The notes: generated by a model from the letters alone, not told the origin. A stretch of DNA of 49,388 nt from Candidatus Aalborgicola danicus (GCA_016703945.1 JADJBC010000042.1:1-49388); one strand, 5' to 3'. Counted from the first letter of the stretch, positions 28,990 to 37,917 are shown. A program made the numbers and translations.

Positions 28990-31742
28990 CAGTTGTCCTC
29001 CTTCTCAAGGCTGAGCTCGAAGGTCATGCCGTCAGGCAGCTTCTTGAGCAGCTCCTTGAGTTGCGCCCCGGTCGCCGCCGACACCTTGATCGAGACTTCA
29101 GCGACAGGTGTGGCCGGGCCGATTCCCCAGCCCTCGAGCTTGCCGATCAGATTCAAGGGAGAGGTCGCAGGGTTGCTCAGCGGAATGCGGGGCTTGCCGC
29201 CAGTGCTTGAACCACCGCCGAAGATTCCGCCACCCGACGGAGGCGTGCCACCTCCAGGTGTCGTTTCACCGCCCGGTGGGGGCGGCGGTGACGTTGTGCC
29301 GCCACCCCAAAGGCCACCGCCTTCGCCCCCGCCAGTTGGCGGCTGAGGCGGCTGATGCGTGGGTGGCGTGGTGCCACCCGTGGTCGGCACCGCCGAGGGT
29401 TCCATCAGGAACACTTCATCGAGCTGGCGGCCGGTATACGACAGCTTGGGGCGCAGGCGTTTCCAAGCCGAGTCTTCATCCTCGCCGGGCTGGGTCTGCA
29501 AGTATTCAAGGCCGCGCAAGTTGATGGCGATCTTGCCCCGCGCACACAGCCGCAGGATGCGTTCCTTCATTGCGGTTTCGCCCAGCCAAGGGATGCAATC
29601 CTGACCAGCAGGGCGAGGTTCTTGCAGCTCGCGCAGCAGCTTGCCAACCGCCGAGTTGTCGGCAGCAGCTTCGAGCACGAGGTCTTCAAAGTCCTCGGGC
29701 ACGAACAGGTCGTTGATCAGCGCCTCCTCGATGCCTTCGGGGATCTGAGCACCTTGCTTTTTCAGGCTCTCGACGCTGAATACGCACTGGCTCGGATCGG
29801 CGAAATTCCAGCGATGCAGCACCGCAAAACGGTCGAAGCGCTTTTTCAGGATGTCGCGCAGCGCACCCTGGTATTCGGTGTGCAGCTTCTTGTACTCGGG
29901 GTTCTGGCCGCTCCATTCCTGCGCCTTCATCTCGGCACGCGCGAGGATCAGCAGGTCGCGATCCTGGAAGGCATTGGTGGAGCCGGATCGCGGCAGCAGG
30001 AAGCGGATGGTGTTGCGGCGCTTCTGCAGGTGATCTTTGATCCAGCGACCAAGGCGCTGGTCGATGTTGTCCGGTTCCTCGGGCAGCACCAGAACGGGCA
30101 GGCGGTCGTCCCAACGTTCCGGCTGCTCGGCTTCATCCAGCGTGACCCAAGGATCAGTCTGCCAAGCTTTCGGCAGCGCGATCACACGGAACGTCTTGGC
30201 GACCTCGTCGGTGCCGCCGATCACGTAGCGAACCTGCTTGGCAAGCTGGGCTTGGTCAGAGCCGTCGGTGAACAGCTTGTCGTTGCGAGCACAAGCCATC
30301 AGCTTGGCGCGAGGGTTCTCTTCTTCCTTGAAGACCAGCCGGGCGCCGTCTTGGTGGATGTTGAAGCTGTTCTCGACGATGGTCGCCAACTCGACCTGGA
30401 ACGCGTTGTCGTCGATGGCTTTGTTGCGCGTGATGTCGACCTGCAGCGTTGCCGGTTCGGCACCAGCCAAGTTGCCGACAGCAATGGATCGCAGCCACAA
30501 AGCGCCCACGATCTCTTGCAGGTGCGGGGCAAGGCTTGCATGATCGGACACAGCCTCGGTAACCGAAATAATGTTCTGTTGGGCCTTCGCGCGCAGGGTG
30601 CGGTGGTGCTCGTTGGAGACGGAGTCGAGCAGCGCGCCGATGCCTGACGCATCATCGTCAAGACGGAAGTCCGCAGCCGTGAGCACTGGGGCTGCTTCAC
30701 CGCGACTCTTGAAGAGGTTGGCCAGGATGCGGATCATGTCGCGCGTTTCCTGTGCGTCAGTCGCAATCAGAACCTGTTCTTCCATTAGGCGCAGCAGATG
30801 CGGGGCAAACGGCCAAGAGACCAGGAATTCCTTGCGCTTGCGCTCGTGCTCAGCGGTGGGCACCTCCATCAAGCGCAAGCTCTCGGCCACGTGAGATTCA
30901 ATGAGCGCGGCGATCTGGGGCTTGGTGATCTGCAGCCGGTTTGTGAACAGACGATGCAGCAGCATTCGGCGGCGATCCTGCTGTACCCGCTCGGGATTGC
31001 CGCCCGCCATGAAGTCGATGGCGACCGGATTGACGCGATGCACTTGTTGATAGGCGTCACTGCCACCATTGCGAACCGAAATCACGAGCACCAGCAATTC
31101 CGGATGTTCCTTGGCGATCTCGGACAGTATCTGGATGAAGTTGAATGCCCAGTTCTTCCAGGGGTACTGTTTGGTGTTCGTCAGGGTGTCGAACCAGGTC
31201 TGGAATTCGTCTAGCAGCAGCATCGTCGGCGTGTGCTGCAACAGTTCGAGGATCAACTGGTCAGACGGGATGTCTGTTTTTGCCGCGCCCATACCCTCCC
31301 ACTTGCCCTTGATGTAGGTGCCGTGGGGATGGCGCTCGAGCAGCAAGTCCCATAGAAACTTGTAGCGCTGCCGGTGCAGGCTCTCGCCGATCACCGTCAT
31401 TCCGCTGCGCAGCCCGATCTTGGCGAGGTTAGGATCCTTCAAGGTGGTCGACCACGAGTTCAGCCATGCAGCCGTCGAAACCGTGTCGTTGACTGCGTGG
31501 TACAGCGCAGCCATCAAGTGAGACTTACCGAGGCCCCGCTCGCCGATCACCACGACCGGACGCCCTTGGTTCGGGCCGACCGCCTCAATTCCCTTGAGCA
31601 GATCGTGGGTCGGATAGGTGATCTCCAAGAACTCCTGGGCTGCGATCTGAGTCGCGCCGGTGTTTGAGTCATTGGACAGCTCAATGGCCGTCCCTTTGAG
31701 GCGCTTGCCCCGGAATTCTTCTCGTAGAGTCAGTCCCAGCAT
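28989..31742 (-). CDS. DUF499 AAA+ ATPase (BrxC/PglY-like), first gene of the operon
   Basis: A 917-aa P-loop ATPase, starting at ATG 31742 because GGGAGAG lies 7-8 bp upstream; an in-frame start at 31811 has no such site. Walker A is GERGLGKS (67-74) and Walker B MLLLDE (174-179), followed by an ORC/Cdc6-like sensor region (VLVISVRNGG). Near residues 790-865 there is a striking low-complexity linker of Pro, Gly and Thr (PTHQPPQPP, GGGEGGG, SPPPPPGGE) before a C-terminal domain of about 75 residues. DUF499 (COG1483) ATPases correspond to PglY/BrxC in BREX. It presumably loads or drives the complex on DNA. Confidence 0.85.
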   Translation of the reverse strand: MLGLTLREEFRGKRLKGTAIELSNDSNTGATQIAAQEFLEITYPTHDLLKGIEAVGPNQGRPVVVIGERGLGKSHLMAALYHAVNDTVSTAAWLNSWSTTLKDPNLAKIGLRSGMTVIGESLHRQRYKFLWDLLLERHPHGTYIKGKWEGMGAAKTDIPSDQLILELLQHTPTMLLLDEFQTWFDTLTNTKQYPWKNWAFNFIQILSEIAKEHPELLVLVISVRNGGSDAYQQVHRVNPVAIDFMAGGNPERVQQDRRRMLLHRLFTNRLQITKPQIAALIESHVAESLRLMEVPTAEHERKRKEFLVSWPFAPHLLRLMEEQVLIATDAQETRDMIRILANLFKSRGEAAPVLTAADFRLDDDASGIGALLDSVSNEHHRTLRAKAQQNIISVTEAVSDHASLAPHLQEIVGALWLRSIAVGNLAGAEPATLQVDITRNKAIDDNAFQVELATIVENSFNIHQDGARLVFKEEENPRAKLMACARNDKLFTDGSDQAQLAKQVRYVIGGTDEVAKTFRVIALPKAWQTDPWVTLDEAEQPERWDDRLPVLVLPEEPDNIDQRLGRWIKDHLQKRRNTIRFLLPRSGSTNAFQDRDLLILARAEMKAQEWSGQNPEYKKLHTEYQGALRDILKKRFDRFAVLHRWNFADPSQCVFSVESLKKQGAQIPEGIEEALINDLFVPEDFEDLVLEAAADNSAVGKLLRELQEPRPAGQDCIPWLGETAMKERILRLCARGKIAINLRGLEYLQTQPGEDEDSAWKRLRPKLSYTGRQLDEVFLMEPSAVPTTGGTTPPTHQPPQPPTGGGEGGGLWGGGTTSPPPPPGGETTPGGGTPPSGGGIFGGGSSTGGKPRIPLSNPATSPLNLIGKLEGWGIGPATPVAEVSIKVSAATGAQLKELLKKLPDGMTFELSLEKEDN

Positions 31743-32058
31743 TATTTTCTCTCCCTGTTTACTCAAATTGCTACTTAGATTTTGGCATTGCCTCGCTATC
31801 CGGTTTCTCAATTGCCTTACCTTAAACTGAGCTAATCGTGACGATCGAAGTCTGGGCTGCTAAATTTCCCCCTAACTACATTCGTTTTGAGCGTGTGATT
31901 GGCAGCTCCAACAACACAACGATCACCGTTATCGCCGTCGATCTGGCTCAGTATCGTTTTTATCCACAAAAGTCGGAGTTTCCAACGGAAACTGCAGTCG
32001 TTCGCAAGGGACTAGACGTTTTAGAACTGCTCTCCACTCTCCACGCCCCACCACTACC
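31743..32058. other. Upstream region of the BREX-like operon
   Basis: This is the likely promoter region of the operon; I see no clear -10/-35 pair. A rightward open frame of 75 codons (from GTG 31838, MTIEVWAAKFPPNYIRF…) has a protein-like composition but no ATG, no ribosome site and no family resemblance, so I do not call it a gene. Confidence 0.4.
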
Positions 32059-33030
32059 TCAATAAACGACACGAAACGTCGGCGAATCCTCCGGTTTCGA
32101 TCCCCGCCGGTCATAAACCCGCGTCGTGCTGATGCTGGCATGCCCCAGCCACTCCTGCACCTTGGCAATATCCGCGTTGTGCTCCAGCGCACTGGTGGCC
32201 GCCGTGGCGCGTAACGCGTGCGGCCCCATGTTGTCCCCAGTGATGCCCAGCTGCTTCATGTAGCGCACGACCACGGCGAGGTAGACCCCGCCAGGCGTTA
32301 AAGCCGTTCTCGTATGGCCCGCACGCGGATTCACAATCGGCCTAAAAAGTGGCCCATCCATATCTTCCCCATGCCCTGCAGCCTCCAAGTACTCCGTCAC
32401 CAGGCGCAAAGTATGGGTGTGCGTCGGTATGTAACGCAGTTTGACCCCTTTGCCCTGAACCCGCAAATGCGCAACCCCCCTGCGTTCGTGATTGAAGTCC
32501 TTCACCAATAGCTTGGTCAGTTCCTCCCGTCGCAACGCGTGGTACAGCAAGACGGACAGAATGGCCCGGTCCCGCTTGCCCTTCAAAGTGTCCGCCGGTG
32601 GCGCATCCAGCAACTGCCGCACCTGGGAGTCCCCCAGTGCCGGTGTCTTGCCTTCGTAGCTGTCCACCTTGGGTGGCTTCACGCCTTTGACCGGGTTGTG
32701 CGTCACCGCGTTGTTGTCGCACAGATACTCATAAAGAGAAGCCAGGGCAGCCAGCTTGCGCCGGATGGTGGAGCCGGCCAGCTTCTGTTTTTCCAACTCG
32801 GCGCGCCAGGCCAGGATGTGGCTGCGAGTCACCGTGCGGAATTCCTCCGGCTTCACGATGCCGGTAAAAGCCATGAAAGCCTGCAGGTCGTTTTGGTAGG
32901 CGCGCCGGGTTTGTGCGCTGTCCAGGTTGGCAAACCATTGCGCTTCGGGCGGGACCTCGGCCAGGCGCTGGTACTCGGGCGCTGTCAGCAGTCGACGTTC
33001 ACCTGGTACCGGGAGCAAGAGGCTGCTCAT
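32059..33030 (-). CDS. XerC/D-like tyrosine recombinase
   Basis: A 323-aa recombinase with a SAM-like N-terminal domain (RRAYQNDLQAFMAFTG, STIRRKLAALASLYEYL) and a complete catalytic set: Arg in YHALRREELTKLL, Lys in VQGKGVKLRYIP, His-x-x-Arg in GPHALRATAATSAL, WLGHASISTTR and Tyr in RVYDRR. ATG 33030 overlaps the preceding stop by 4 bp (ATGA), deciding the start over an earlier in-frame one. The size fits XerC/XerD and XerC-like integrases of mobile islands rather than large phage integrases. It sits at the upstream boundary of the defence operon and may have mobilised it. Confidence 0.88.
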   Translation of the reverse strand: MSSLLLPVPGERRLLTAPEYQRLAEVPPEAQWFANLDSAQTRRAYQNDLQAFMAFTGIVKPEEFRTVTRSHILAWRAELEKQKLAGSTIRRKLAALASLYEYLCDNNAVTHNPVKGVKPPKVDSYEGKTPALGDSQVRQLLDAPPADTLKGKRDRAILSVLLYHALRREELTKLLVKDFNHERRGVAHLRVQGKGVKLRYIPTHTHTLRLVTEYLEAAGHGEDMDGPLFRPIVNPRAGHTRTALTPGGVYLAVVVRYMKQLGITGDNMGPHALRATAATSALEHNADIAKVQEWLGHASISTTRVYDRRGSKPEDSPTFRVVY

Positions 33031-33584
33031 GGTGTCGCCTGGAGCAAACGATCGCCGGGCAAGCTCCAAACCTCAACCCCATCCCGCTCGAATGCGGCTT
33101 GCCGACTGAGGGTCTTGAACTCGGGGCAGCTAAAAAAGACATAGCGGTAAGGCACGTCCGGCGCTTGCTCGACCAGGCGCTTCACATCCTTGCGCACTTT
33201 GTCATTGCTATGGGGATGCGTGGCGGCGAAGACTTCGGCCACGACCTGGTCGGGTTCCAGACTTTCGATGTCAAATCCCCGGTGGGTTCCCAGGTTGAGC
33301 CGCAAGCCCTGCAGCTGCGGGTGGTGCTGCAAGACCCAGCGCGCTGCCTCTGCGCTGGCCATGTAGGTGAAGGTCTGGTTGATCTGCTCGATGATGTTGA
33401 GAGCGCGGTCTTCGGTGGGGTGGTACCCGATCCCGGAAAACTTCATCAGTCGCAGGACCTGCAGGCTGTCGGTTTCGTTGGCCAGGATGTCGTGCAGGGA
33501 TCGGACGGTGCGCTGCGCAGAGGTGCGGATCGATTGCACCAGGACGTCGAGGTCTTTGAGGGAGGTGATTTGGATCGAGGGCAT
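33027..33584 (-). CDS. Conserved hypothetical protein coupled to the recombinase
   Basis: A 185-aa protein, start MPSIQITSLKDLDVLVQSIRTSAQRTVRSLHDIL, with a middle IGYHPTEDRALNIIEQINQTFTYMASAEAARWVLQHHP and a C-terminal alpha/beta half (RLNLGTHRGFDIESL, AATHPHSNDKVRKDVKRL, YRYVFFSCPEF). No motif I can name, though similar proteins recur beside XerC-like integrases in proteobacterial islands (from memory). It precedes the recombinase with a 4-bp overlap, so the two are one unit. A recombination directionality or target-choice factor is possible but unproven. Confidence 0.7.
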   Translation of the reverse strand: MPSIQITSLKDLDVLVQSIRTSAQRTVRSLHDILANETDSLQVLRLMKFSGIGYHPTEDRALNIIEQINQTFTYMASAEAARWVLQHHPQLQGLRLNLGTHRGFDIESLEPDQVVAEVFAATHPHSNDKVRKDVKRLVEQAPDVPYRYVFFSCPEFKTLSRQAAFERDGVEVWSLPGDRLLQATP

Positions 33585-33601
33585 GCTTGGATTCTATTAC
33601 C

Positions 33602-33617
33602 GATAAAATATGTTATC
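33602..33617. promoter_or_regulatory. Xer/dif-like site upstream of the recombinase operon
   Basis: GATAA (33602-33606), six bases AATATG, and TTATC (33613-33617), directly upstream of the recombinase-associated gene (start 33584). This is the same 5-6-5 pattern found before the transposon's tyrosine recombinase at 16380-16395, and it resembles the dif core (ATAA-N6-TTAT). It could be the attachment or crossover site of the element. Confidence 0.45.
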
Positions 33618-33867
33618 AATAATGAAATGCGCTATCCGAAGTCACGAACGAGGGCCATGGCGTCCATCGTCATTTGGCGGTAATGCCCGCAAGAATGCAT
33701 CCGTCGCGCGTAGGCCCGACGCTGCAGGTGGCATCACAACTGCCGAACATCAATTCCAGAATAGCCCCGCAAGCCACCTGAGCTTGTACCGTTAGGCCTG
33801 CCTGGGTCTTTGCCGGTTTCCATGGGCTATGCGCTAACATTATCCAGGTTCGGGTTCGACCGCCACG
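33618..33867. other. Gene-free gap between the recombinase and metal blocks
   Basis: About 250 bp with no supported gene. A rightward open frame (33610-33795) has no family resemblance. This is the probable junction between the defence island and the metal-resistance block. Confidence 0.4.
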
Positions 33868-34296
33868 TCAACCGAAGCGGAAATTGATACGCGAATCGTC
33901 AGCGGCCAGGCAATGACCGGAAGGCGAACCGCCGGATCGCCATACGGCGGAGCATCGCAAGGTCGCGCCACTGTCGGCACGCAACACGGGCTGGGCTGAA
34001 TAGACGTAGTGGTCATTATCCAATCCAGAAAAAATCCGGTCGTAATGCTTTCCCGTACTGTAGAGACGTCGCAATTCCGCAAGGTTCTGCTTGCGCTCAA
34101 TGGCGAAAGCCCGCGCTTCAAAACGTACACCCCGCAACTCCAAAAACATTGCCGTTCCCTCCGGCCCTTCGTGCCGGAAGGTTCCAACCGTGATGTCCTG
34201 GTCGCTCCCGTCCTGAATCAAATTGTGCGTATGACTGGCGCACCCACCCAAGGTGAGCGGAATCAGTCCCGCCAGCACAAGAATCCTTACAGTCAT
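33868..34296 (-). CDS. Small outer-membrane-type lipoprotein
   Basis: A 142-aa protein starting MTVRILVLAGLIPLTLGGC: a lipoprotein signal with lipobox LGGC, so Cys 19 would be lipidated. The next residues ASHTHNL do not carry the +2 Asp inner-membrane retention signal, which points to the outer membrane. The mature part has no domain I recognise and has two further Cys (LRCSAVW, GHCLAADD), a possible disulfide. It ends the metal-efflux operon 74 bp after the His-rich protein. Role unknown; it may be a periplasmic metal sensor or accessory. Confidence 0.65.
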   Translation of the reverse strand: MTVRILVLAGLIPLTLGGCASHTHNLIQDGSDQDITVGTFRHEGPEGTAMFLELRGVRFEARAFAIERKQNLAELRRLYSTGKHYDRIFSGLDNDHYVYSAQPVLRADSGATLRCSAVWRSGGSPSGHCLAADDSRINFRFG

Positions 34297-34370
34297 GGTG
34301 TTTCCTTTCGTCCACAAGAACCTTGGCACCTGCGCCCACTTTTTAAACTTCCCCAGTCTTTTGGAAAGAA

Positions 34371-34754
34371 TCACTTCAGTACAAACCGTGCCGTGGAATA
34401 CTTGCCAGTCGTCAACACAACGGCCACCACCTTGGTGCCAGCCGCCACTTTGAAGCTTCCCTTGGCTTCCAGCTTGTCGCCAGCCGGTTTGAGTTCCACC
34501 TGCTGTTTCTCGGTACCAGAAAGCAAAGTCAGCTTGGCTGTGACCTTGCTAACGTCCACGGCCTTCCCATGGTCACGTAGATGCAATTGCAGCGAATCGG
34601 GCCTGGCCACCAGTTCGTAGTCCATGTCTTTGACCTCGACCACTAGGCCACCATGCAGCGGTTTGTGCTCATGTCCATGGGCATGGTTGTCAGCGGCGAA
34701 AGTTGCGCCCGTGGTCGCTAAGGCAAAGGCGGCTATGAGTTGACGGAATTTCAT
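34371..34754 (-). CDS. His-rich exported protein of the RND efflux operon
   Basis: A 127-aa secreted protein with signal peptide MKFRQLIAAFALATTGATFA and an immediate histidine cluster AADNHAHGHEHKPLHGG, then a small beta-sandwich-like domain (VVEVKDMDYELVARPDSLQLHLRDHGKAVDVSKV). It lies 28 bp after the pump gene and is probably cotranscribed. The cluster suggests periplasmic binding of a divalent or copper ion and delivery to the pump. No named family is recognised with certainty. Confidence 0.75.
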   Translation of the reverse strand: MKFRQLIAAFALATTGATFAADNHAHGHEHKPLHGGLVVEVKDMDYELVARPDSLQLHLRDHGKAVDVSKVTAKLTLLSGTEKQQVELKPAGDKLEAKGSFKVAAGTKVVAVVLTTGKYSTARFVLK

Positions 34755-34782
34755 ATGTGTTCCTTTCAGGGTGGTTTAAGAG

Positions 34783-37700
34783 TCAGAAAGCTTCTGCATT
34801 GCGGTCATCGAGCAGGCGCTCGGCGTCCTTGCGGCCAAACAGCCAGAACAGGACTGGCGTCAAATAGGTATCGAGCAGCGTGGAGCTGATCAGGCCCGAG
34901 AAGATCACAACGGCAACCGGGTGCAAAATCTCGGTACCTGGGCGCTCAGCCTCAAACAACAGTGGCGCCAGCGCAAAGGCGGTTACGAGCGCAGTCATCA
35001 GTACCGGGCTCAGCCGTTCCAGCGAGCCGCGCACCACCATCTTGTGGTCAAACTCCTCGCCCTCGATACGCATCAGGTTGATGTAGTGGCTAACCTTCAA
35101 AATGCCGTTGCGCACCGAAATACCCGCCAGCGTGATAAAGCCAACTAGCGCTGCCACCGACAGCGGTTGGCCCGATATCCACAAGCCCAGCACCGCACCG
35201 ACCAACGCCAGCGGAATATTGACCATGATCAGTGCCGACAAGGTAACCGACTGGTATCGGCTATACAGCACTACGAACATCAGCACCAAAGACACGATGG
35301 ACAACAAGCCCACCAGTTTGGACGCCTCTTCCTGCGCCTGAAACTGACCACCCAACGTGATGAAGTAGCCCTCGGGCAGCTTGGAGTCGGCCACCACCTT
35401 GCGGATGTCTTCCACAATCTCGGAAAGCGCACGGCCCTGCGCATTGGCCGACAGCACGATGCGGCGCTTGCCATCATCACGGCTGATCTGGTTGGGGCCG
35501 TCACTGTCTTCAATGGTGGCAACTTTGGACAGCGGTACCGGTCCCGACGGGGTTTGCAGCAGGATATTGCCCAGGCCTTCCACCGAGCGAGCCGACTCCG
35601 GCAGGCGCACCACCAGCGCGAAGCGGCGCGAGCCCTCCACTATCTGCGTCACCTTTTCGCCTTCGACCAAGCTTTGTAGTGCTGCCAGAATCTGCGGTGT
35701 GGGCACGCCGTATTGCGCCGCCGCCGCGTAGTCCACACGTACCTTGATCTGCGGCGCCAGTACCTGCTTCTCGATCTCCAGGTCGGCGATGCCGGGCACT
35801 GCGACCAACTTGGACTGCAGCAGATCGGCCTGCCCGCGCAGGGTGTCCAGGTCATCCCCAAAGATCTTGATGGCGATTTGTGAGCGCACGCCAGACAGCA
35901 TGTGGTCTATGCGGTGCGAAATCGGTTGCCCAATGCCGATGGACGCTGGCAGGTTGACCAGGCGCGAACGGATGTCGGCCGAAATTGCGTCCATCGACCG
36001 GGTCAGCTCGGACGCGGGTTTCAGCCCTACGTCCAGTTCGCTGACGTGCACACCCTCGGCGTGTTCGTCCAGCTCGGCCCGGCCGCTGCGCCGCCCGACG
36101 TGGGTGACCTCAGGCACTTGTTTGACCAACTTCTCCGCCTGCTGTGCCAAGGCCGACGATTCGGCCAGAGTGACGCCAGGGTTCAGCCGCAGACCCACCA
36201 ACAGCGTGCCTTCGTTAAACGGCGGCAAAAAGGTCTTGGCAAAAAACGGCACGGCCACCGCCGCCAAGAGCACCGCCAAGCCCGCAGCCACCAGTGCCGG
36301 CTTCGGAGCATTCAGCACCCGCTGCAGGCTGCTTCGGTAACCACGCTTGAGCCAGGCCAACAGTTTGGTGTCACCATGGTTGAGCGAACGCATACGCGGC
36401 AACAGGTAGTAGGCCAGCACCGGCGTGACCGTGACCGACACCACCAGCGAGGCCAGTGTGGAAACGATGAAGGCAATGCCCAGCGGCACAAACAGACGCC
36501 CCTCCATACCCGGCAGCGCAAACAGCGGCAGGAACACCAGCACGATGATGATGGTGGCGTACAGGATGGCCGATCGCACTTCCATCGTCGCGCTGGCCAC
36601 TAGCTCGTGGGGGTTCATCCGGTGGTCGTGGTGGCGTTCGCGGTCCACCTTCAGGCGGCGCATCACGTTCTCTACACCCACCACCGCGTCATCTACCAGG
36701 CCGCCAATGGCGATGGCCAGACCGCCCAGTGTCATGGTGTTGATGGACAGACCGAAATACTTGAACACCAGCGCCGTCATGAAGATAGACACCGGAATGG
36801 CGGTCAGTGCAATGATGGTGGGCCGCAAGGTGCCCAGAAAGAAGAACAGGATCACTGCGACAAAGATCGACGCACCTATCAGCTTGCCTTGCAGCGTGGT
36901 GATGGACGCTTCGATAAAGCTGGCCTGGCGGAATGTCACTTTGGGCTCATCCATGCCAGCGGGCAAGGAGCGTTTCATATCACTTAGCGCAGATTCGATG
37001 GAACGCGTCAACGCAATGGTGTCCGCCGTGGGTTGTTTCTGGATGCCCAGAATCACCGCCGGTTTGCCCTCAAAACCCGCATCACCCCGTTTGATGGCGG
37101 GTGCGAACGCCACCTCTCCAATCTGGCGCAGTAGGATGGGTTGGCCGTTCTTGGTCGTCAAGGCCAGGTTTTTCAGATCATCCAGCCGCGAGGTACGGCC
37201 CAGGTTGCGGATCAGGTATTCGCGGCCGTTGAGTTCCAAAAATCCGCCCGAGGTGTTGGACGAGAAACCTTTCAGCGCTCCCTCCAGCTGCTCATGCGAA
37301 ATGCCTAGCTCGGCCATGCGCACGGTGTTGGGTTGAACCTGGAACTGGCGCACCTCGCCGCCAATCGGAATCACCTGCGCCACGCCGGGTACGGCCATCA
37401 GCCGTGGGCGCAACACCCAATCGGCGTATTCACGCACCTGCATCGGCGAGATTTTGGCCGTGTCGATGGGGATCGCAATCTGCATGATCTCGCCCATGAT
37501 GGAGCTGACGGGTCCCATACGCGGGACCACACCGGCGGGCAGCCCTTCTTCCATGGCAGACAGGCGCTCGGACACCATCTGGCGGGCGCGAAAGATCTCC
37601 GTGCTCCAGTCAAAAGTGACGTAGATGAAAGACAGGCCGGCACTGGAGACCGAGCGCACACTCTCTACGCCGGGCAGGCCATTCATGGTGGTTTCCAGCG

Positions 37701-37902
37701 GGAAAGTCAAGAGTTGCTCCACCTCTTCAGCCGCCATGCCCCCGGCCTCGGTCATGATGGTGACTGTAGGTTTGTTGAGATCGGGGAACACATCCACCGG
37801 TGTGCGCGACAGCGTGAACGCGCCATAGGCCATCAACACCAGGCTGGCAATGATGACCAGCAGCCGGTTGGACAGGCTGTTATCGAGAAGCCACTTGAAC
37901 AT
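34783..37902 (-). CDS. czcA: Heavy-metal RND efflux pump (CzcA/CusA type)
   Basis: A 1,039-aa inner-membrane proton antiporter with 12 expected membrane helices and two large periplasmic loops. The N terminus MFKWLLDNSLSNRLLVIIASLVLMAYG and PVDVFPDLNKPTVTIMTEAGGMAAEEVEQLLTFPLE are typical of HME-RND pumps. The helix-4 proton-relay region reads IAIGGLVDDAVVGVENV, with two adjacent Asp. This differs from the classic CzcA and CusA patterns, so the metal cannot be assigned from it. Intact frame. It forms a trans-envelope complex with the adaptor and outer-membrane factor encoded just upstream. The czcA symbol marks family, not proven substrate. Confidence 0.85.
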   Translation of the reverse strand: MFKWLLDNSLSNRLLVIIASLVLMAYGAFTLSRTPVDVFPDLNKPTVTIMTEAGGMAAEEVEQLLTFPLETTMNGLPGVESVRSVSSAGLSFIYVTFDWSTEIFRARQMVSERLSAMEEGLPAGVVPRMGPVSSIMGEIMQIAIPIDTAKISPMQVREYADWVLRPRLMAVPGVAQVIPIGGEVRQFQVQPNTVRMAELGISHEQLEGALKGFSSNTSGGFLELNGREYLIRNLGRTSRLDDLKNLALTTKNGQPILLRQIGEVAFAPAIKRGDAGFEGKPAVILGIQKQPTADTIALTRSIESALSDMKRSLPAGMDEPKVTFRQASFIEASITTLQGKLIGASIFVAVILFFFLGTLRPTIIALTAIPVSIFMTALVFKYFGLSINTMTLGGLAIAIGGLVDDAVVGVENVMRRLKVDRERHHDHRMNPHELVASATMEVRSAILYATIIIVLVFLPLFALPGMEGRLFVPLGIAFIVSTLASLVVSVTVTPVLAYYLLPRMRSLNHGDTKLLAWLKRGYRSSLQRVLNAPKPALVAAGLAVLLAAVAVPFFAKTFLPPFNEGTLLVGLRLNPGVTLAESSALAQQAEKLVKQVPEVTHVGRRSGRAELDEHAEGVHVSELDVGLKPASELTRSMDAISADIRSRLVNLPASIGIGQPISHRIDHMLSGVRSQIAIKIFGDDLDTLRGQADLLQSKLVAVPGIADLEIEKQVLAPQIKVRVDYAAAAQYGVPTPQILAALQSLVEGEKVTQIVEGSRRFALVVRLPESARSVEGLGNILLQTPSGPVPLSKVATIEDSDGPNQISRDDGKRRIVLSANAQGRALSEIVEDIRKVVADSKLPEGYFITLGGQFQAQEEASKLVGLLSIVSLVLMFVVLYSRYQSVTLSALIMVNIPLALVGAVLGLWISGQPLSVAALVGFITLAGISVRNGILKVSHYINLMRIEGEEFDHKMVVRGSLERLSPVLMTALVTAFALAPLLFEAERPGTEILHPVAVVIFSGLISSTLLDTYLTPVLFWLFGRKDAERLLDDRNAEAF

Positions 37903-37917
37903 GCGTGTGACTCCTTT

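Noticed and set aside
20931..31742. DISARM system
   Set aside because: The SNF2 helicase and a methylase could suggest class 1 DISARM, but DrmA, DrmB and DrmC are absent while PglZ and DUF499 are present.
31838..32065. 75-codon rightward open frame upstream of the DUF499 gene
   Set aside because: It begins with GTG, has no ribosome site, no recognised domain and overlaps the recombinase end.
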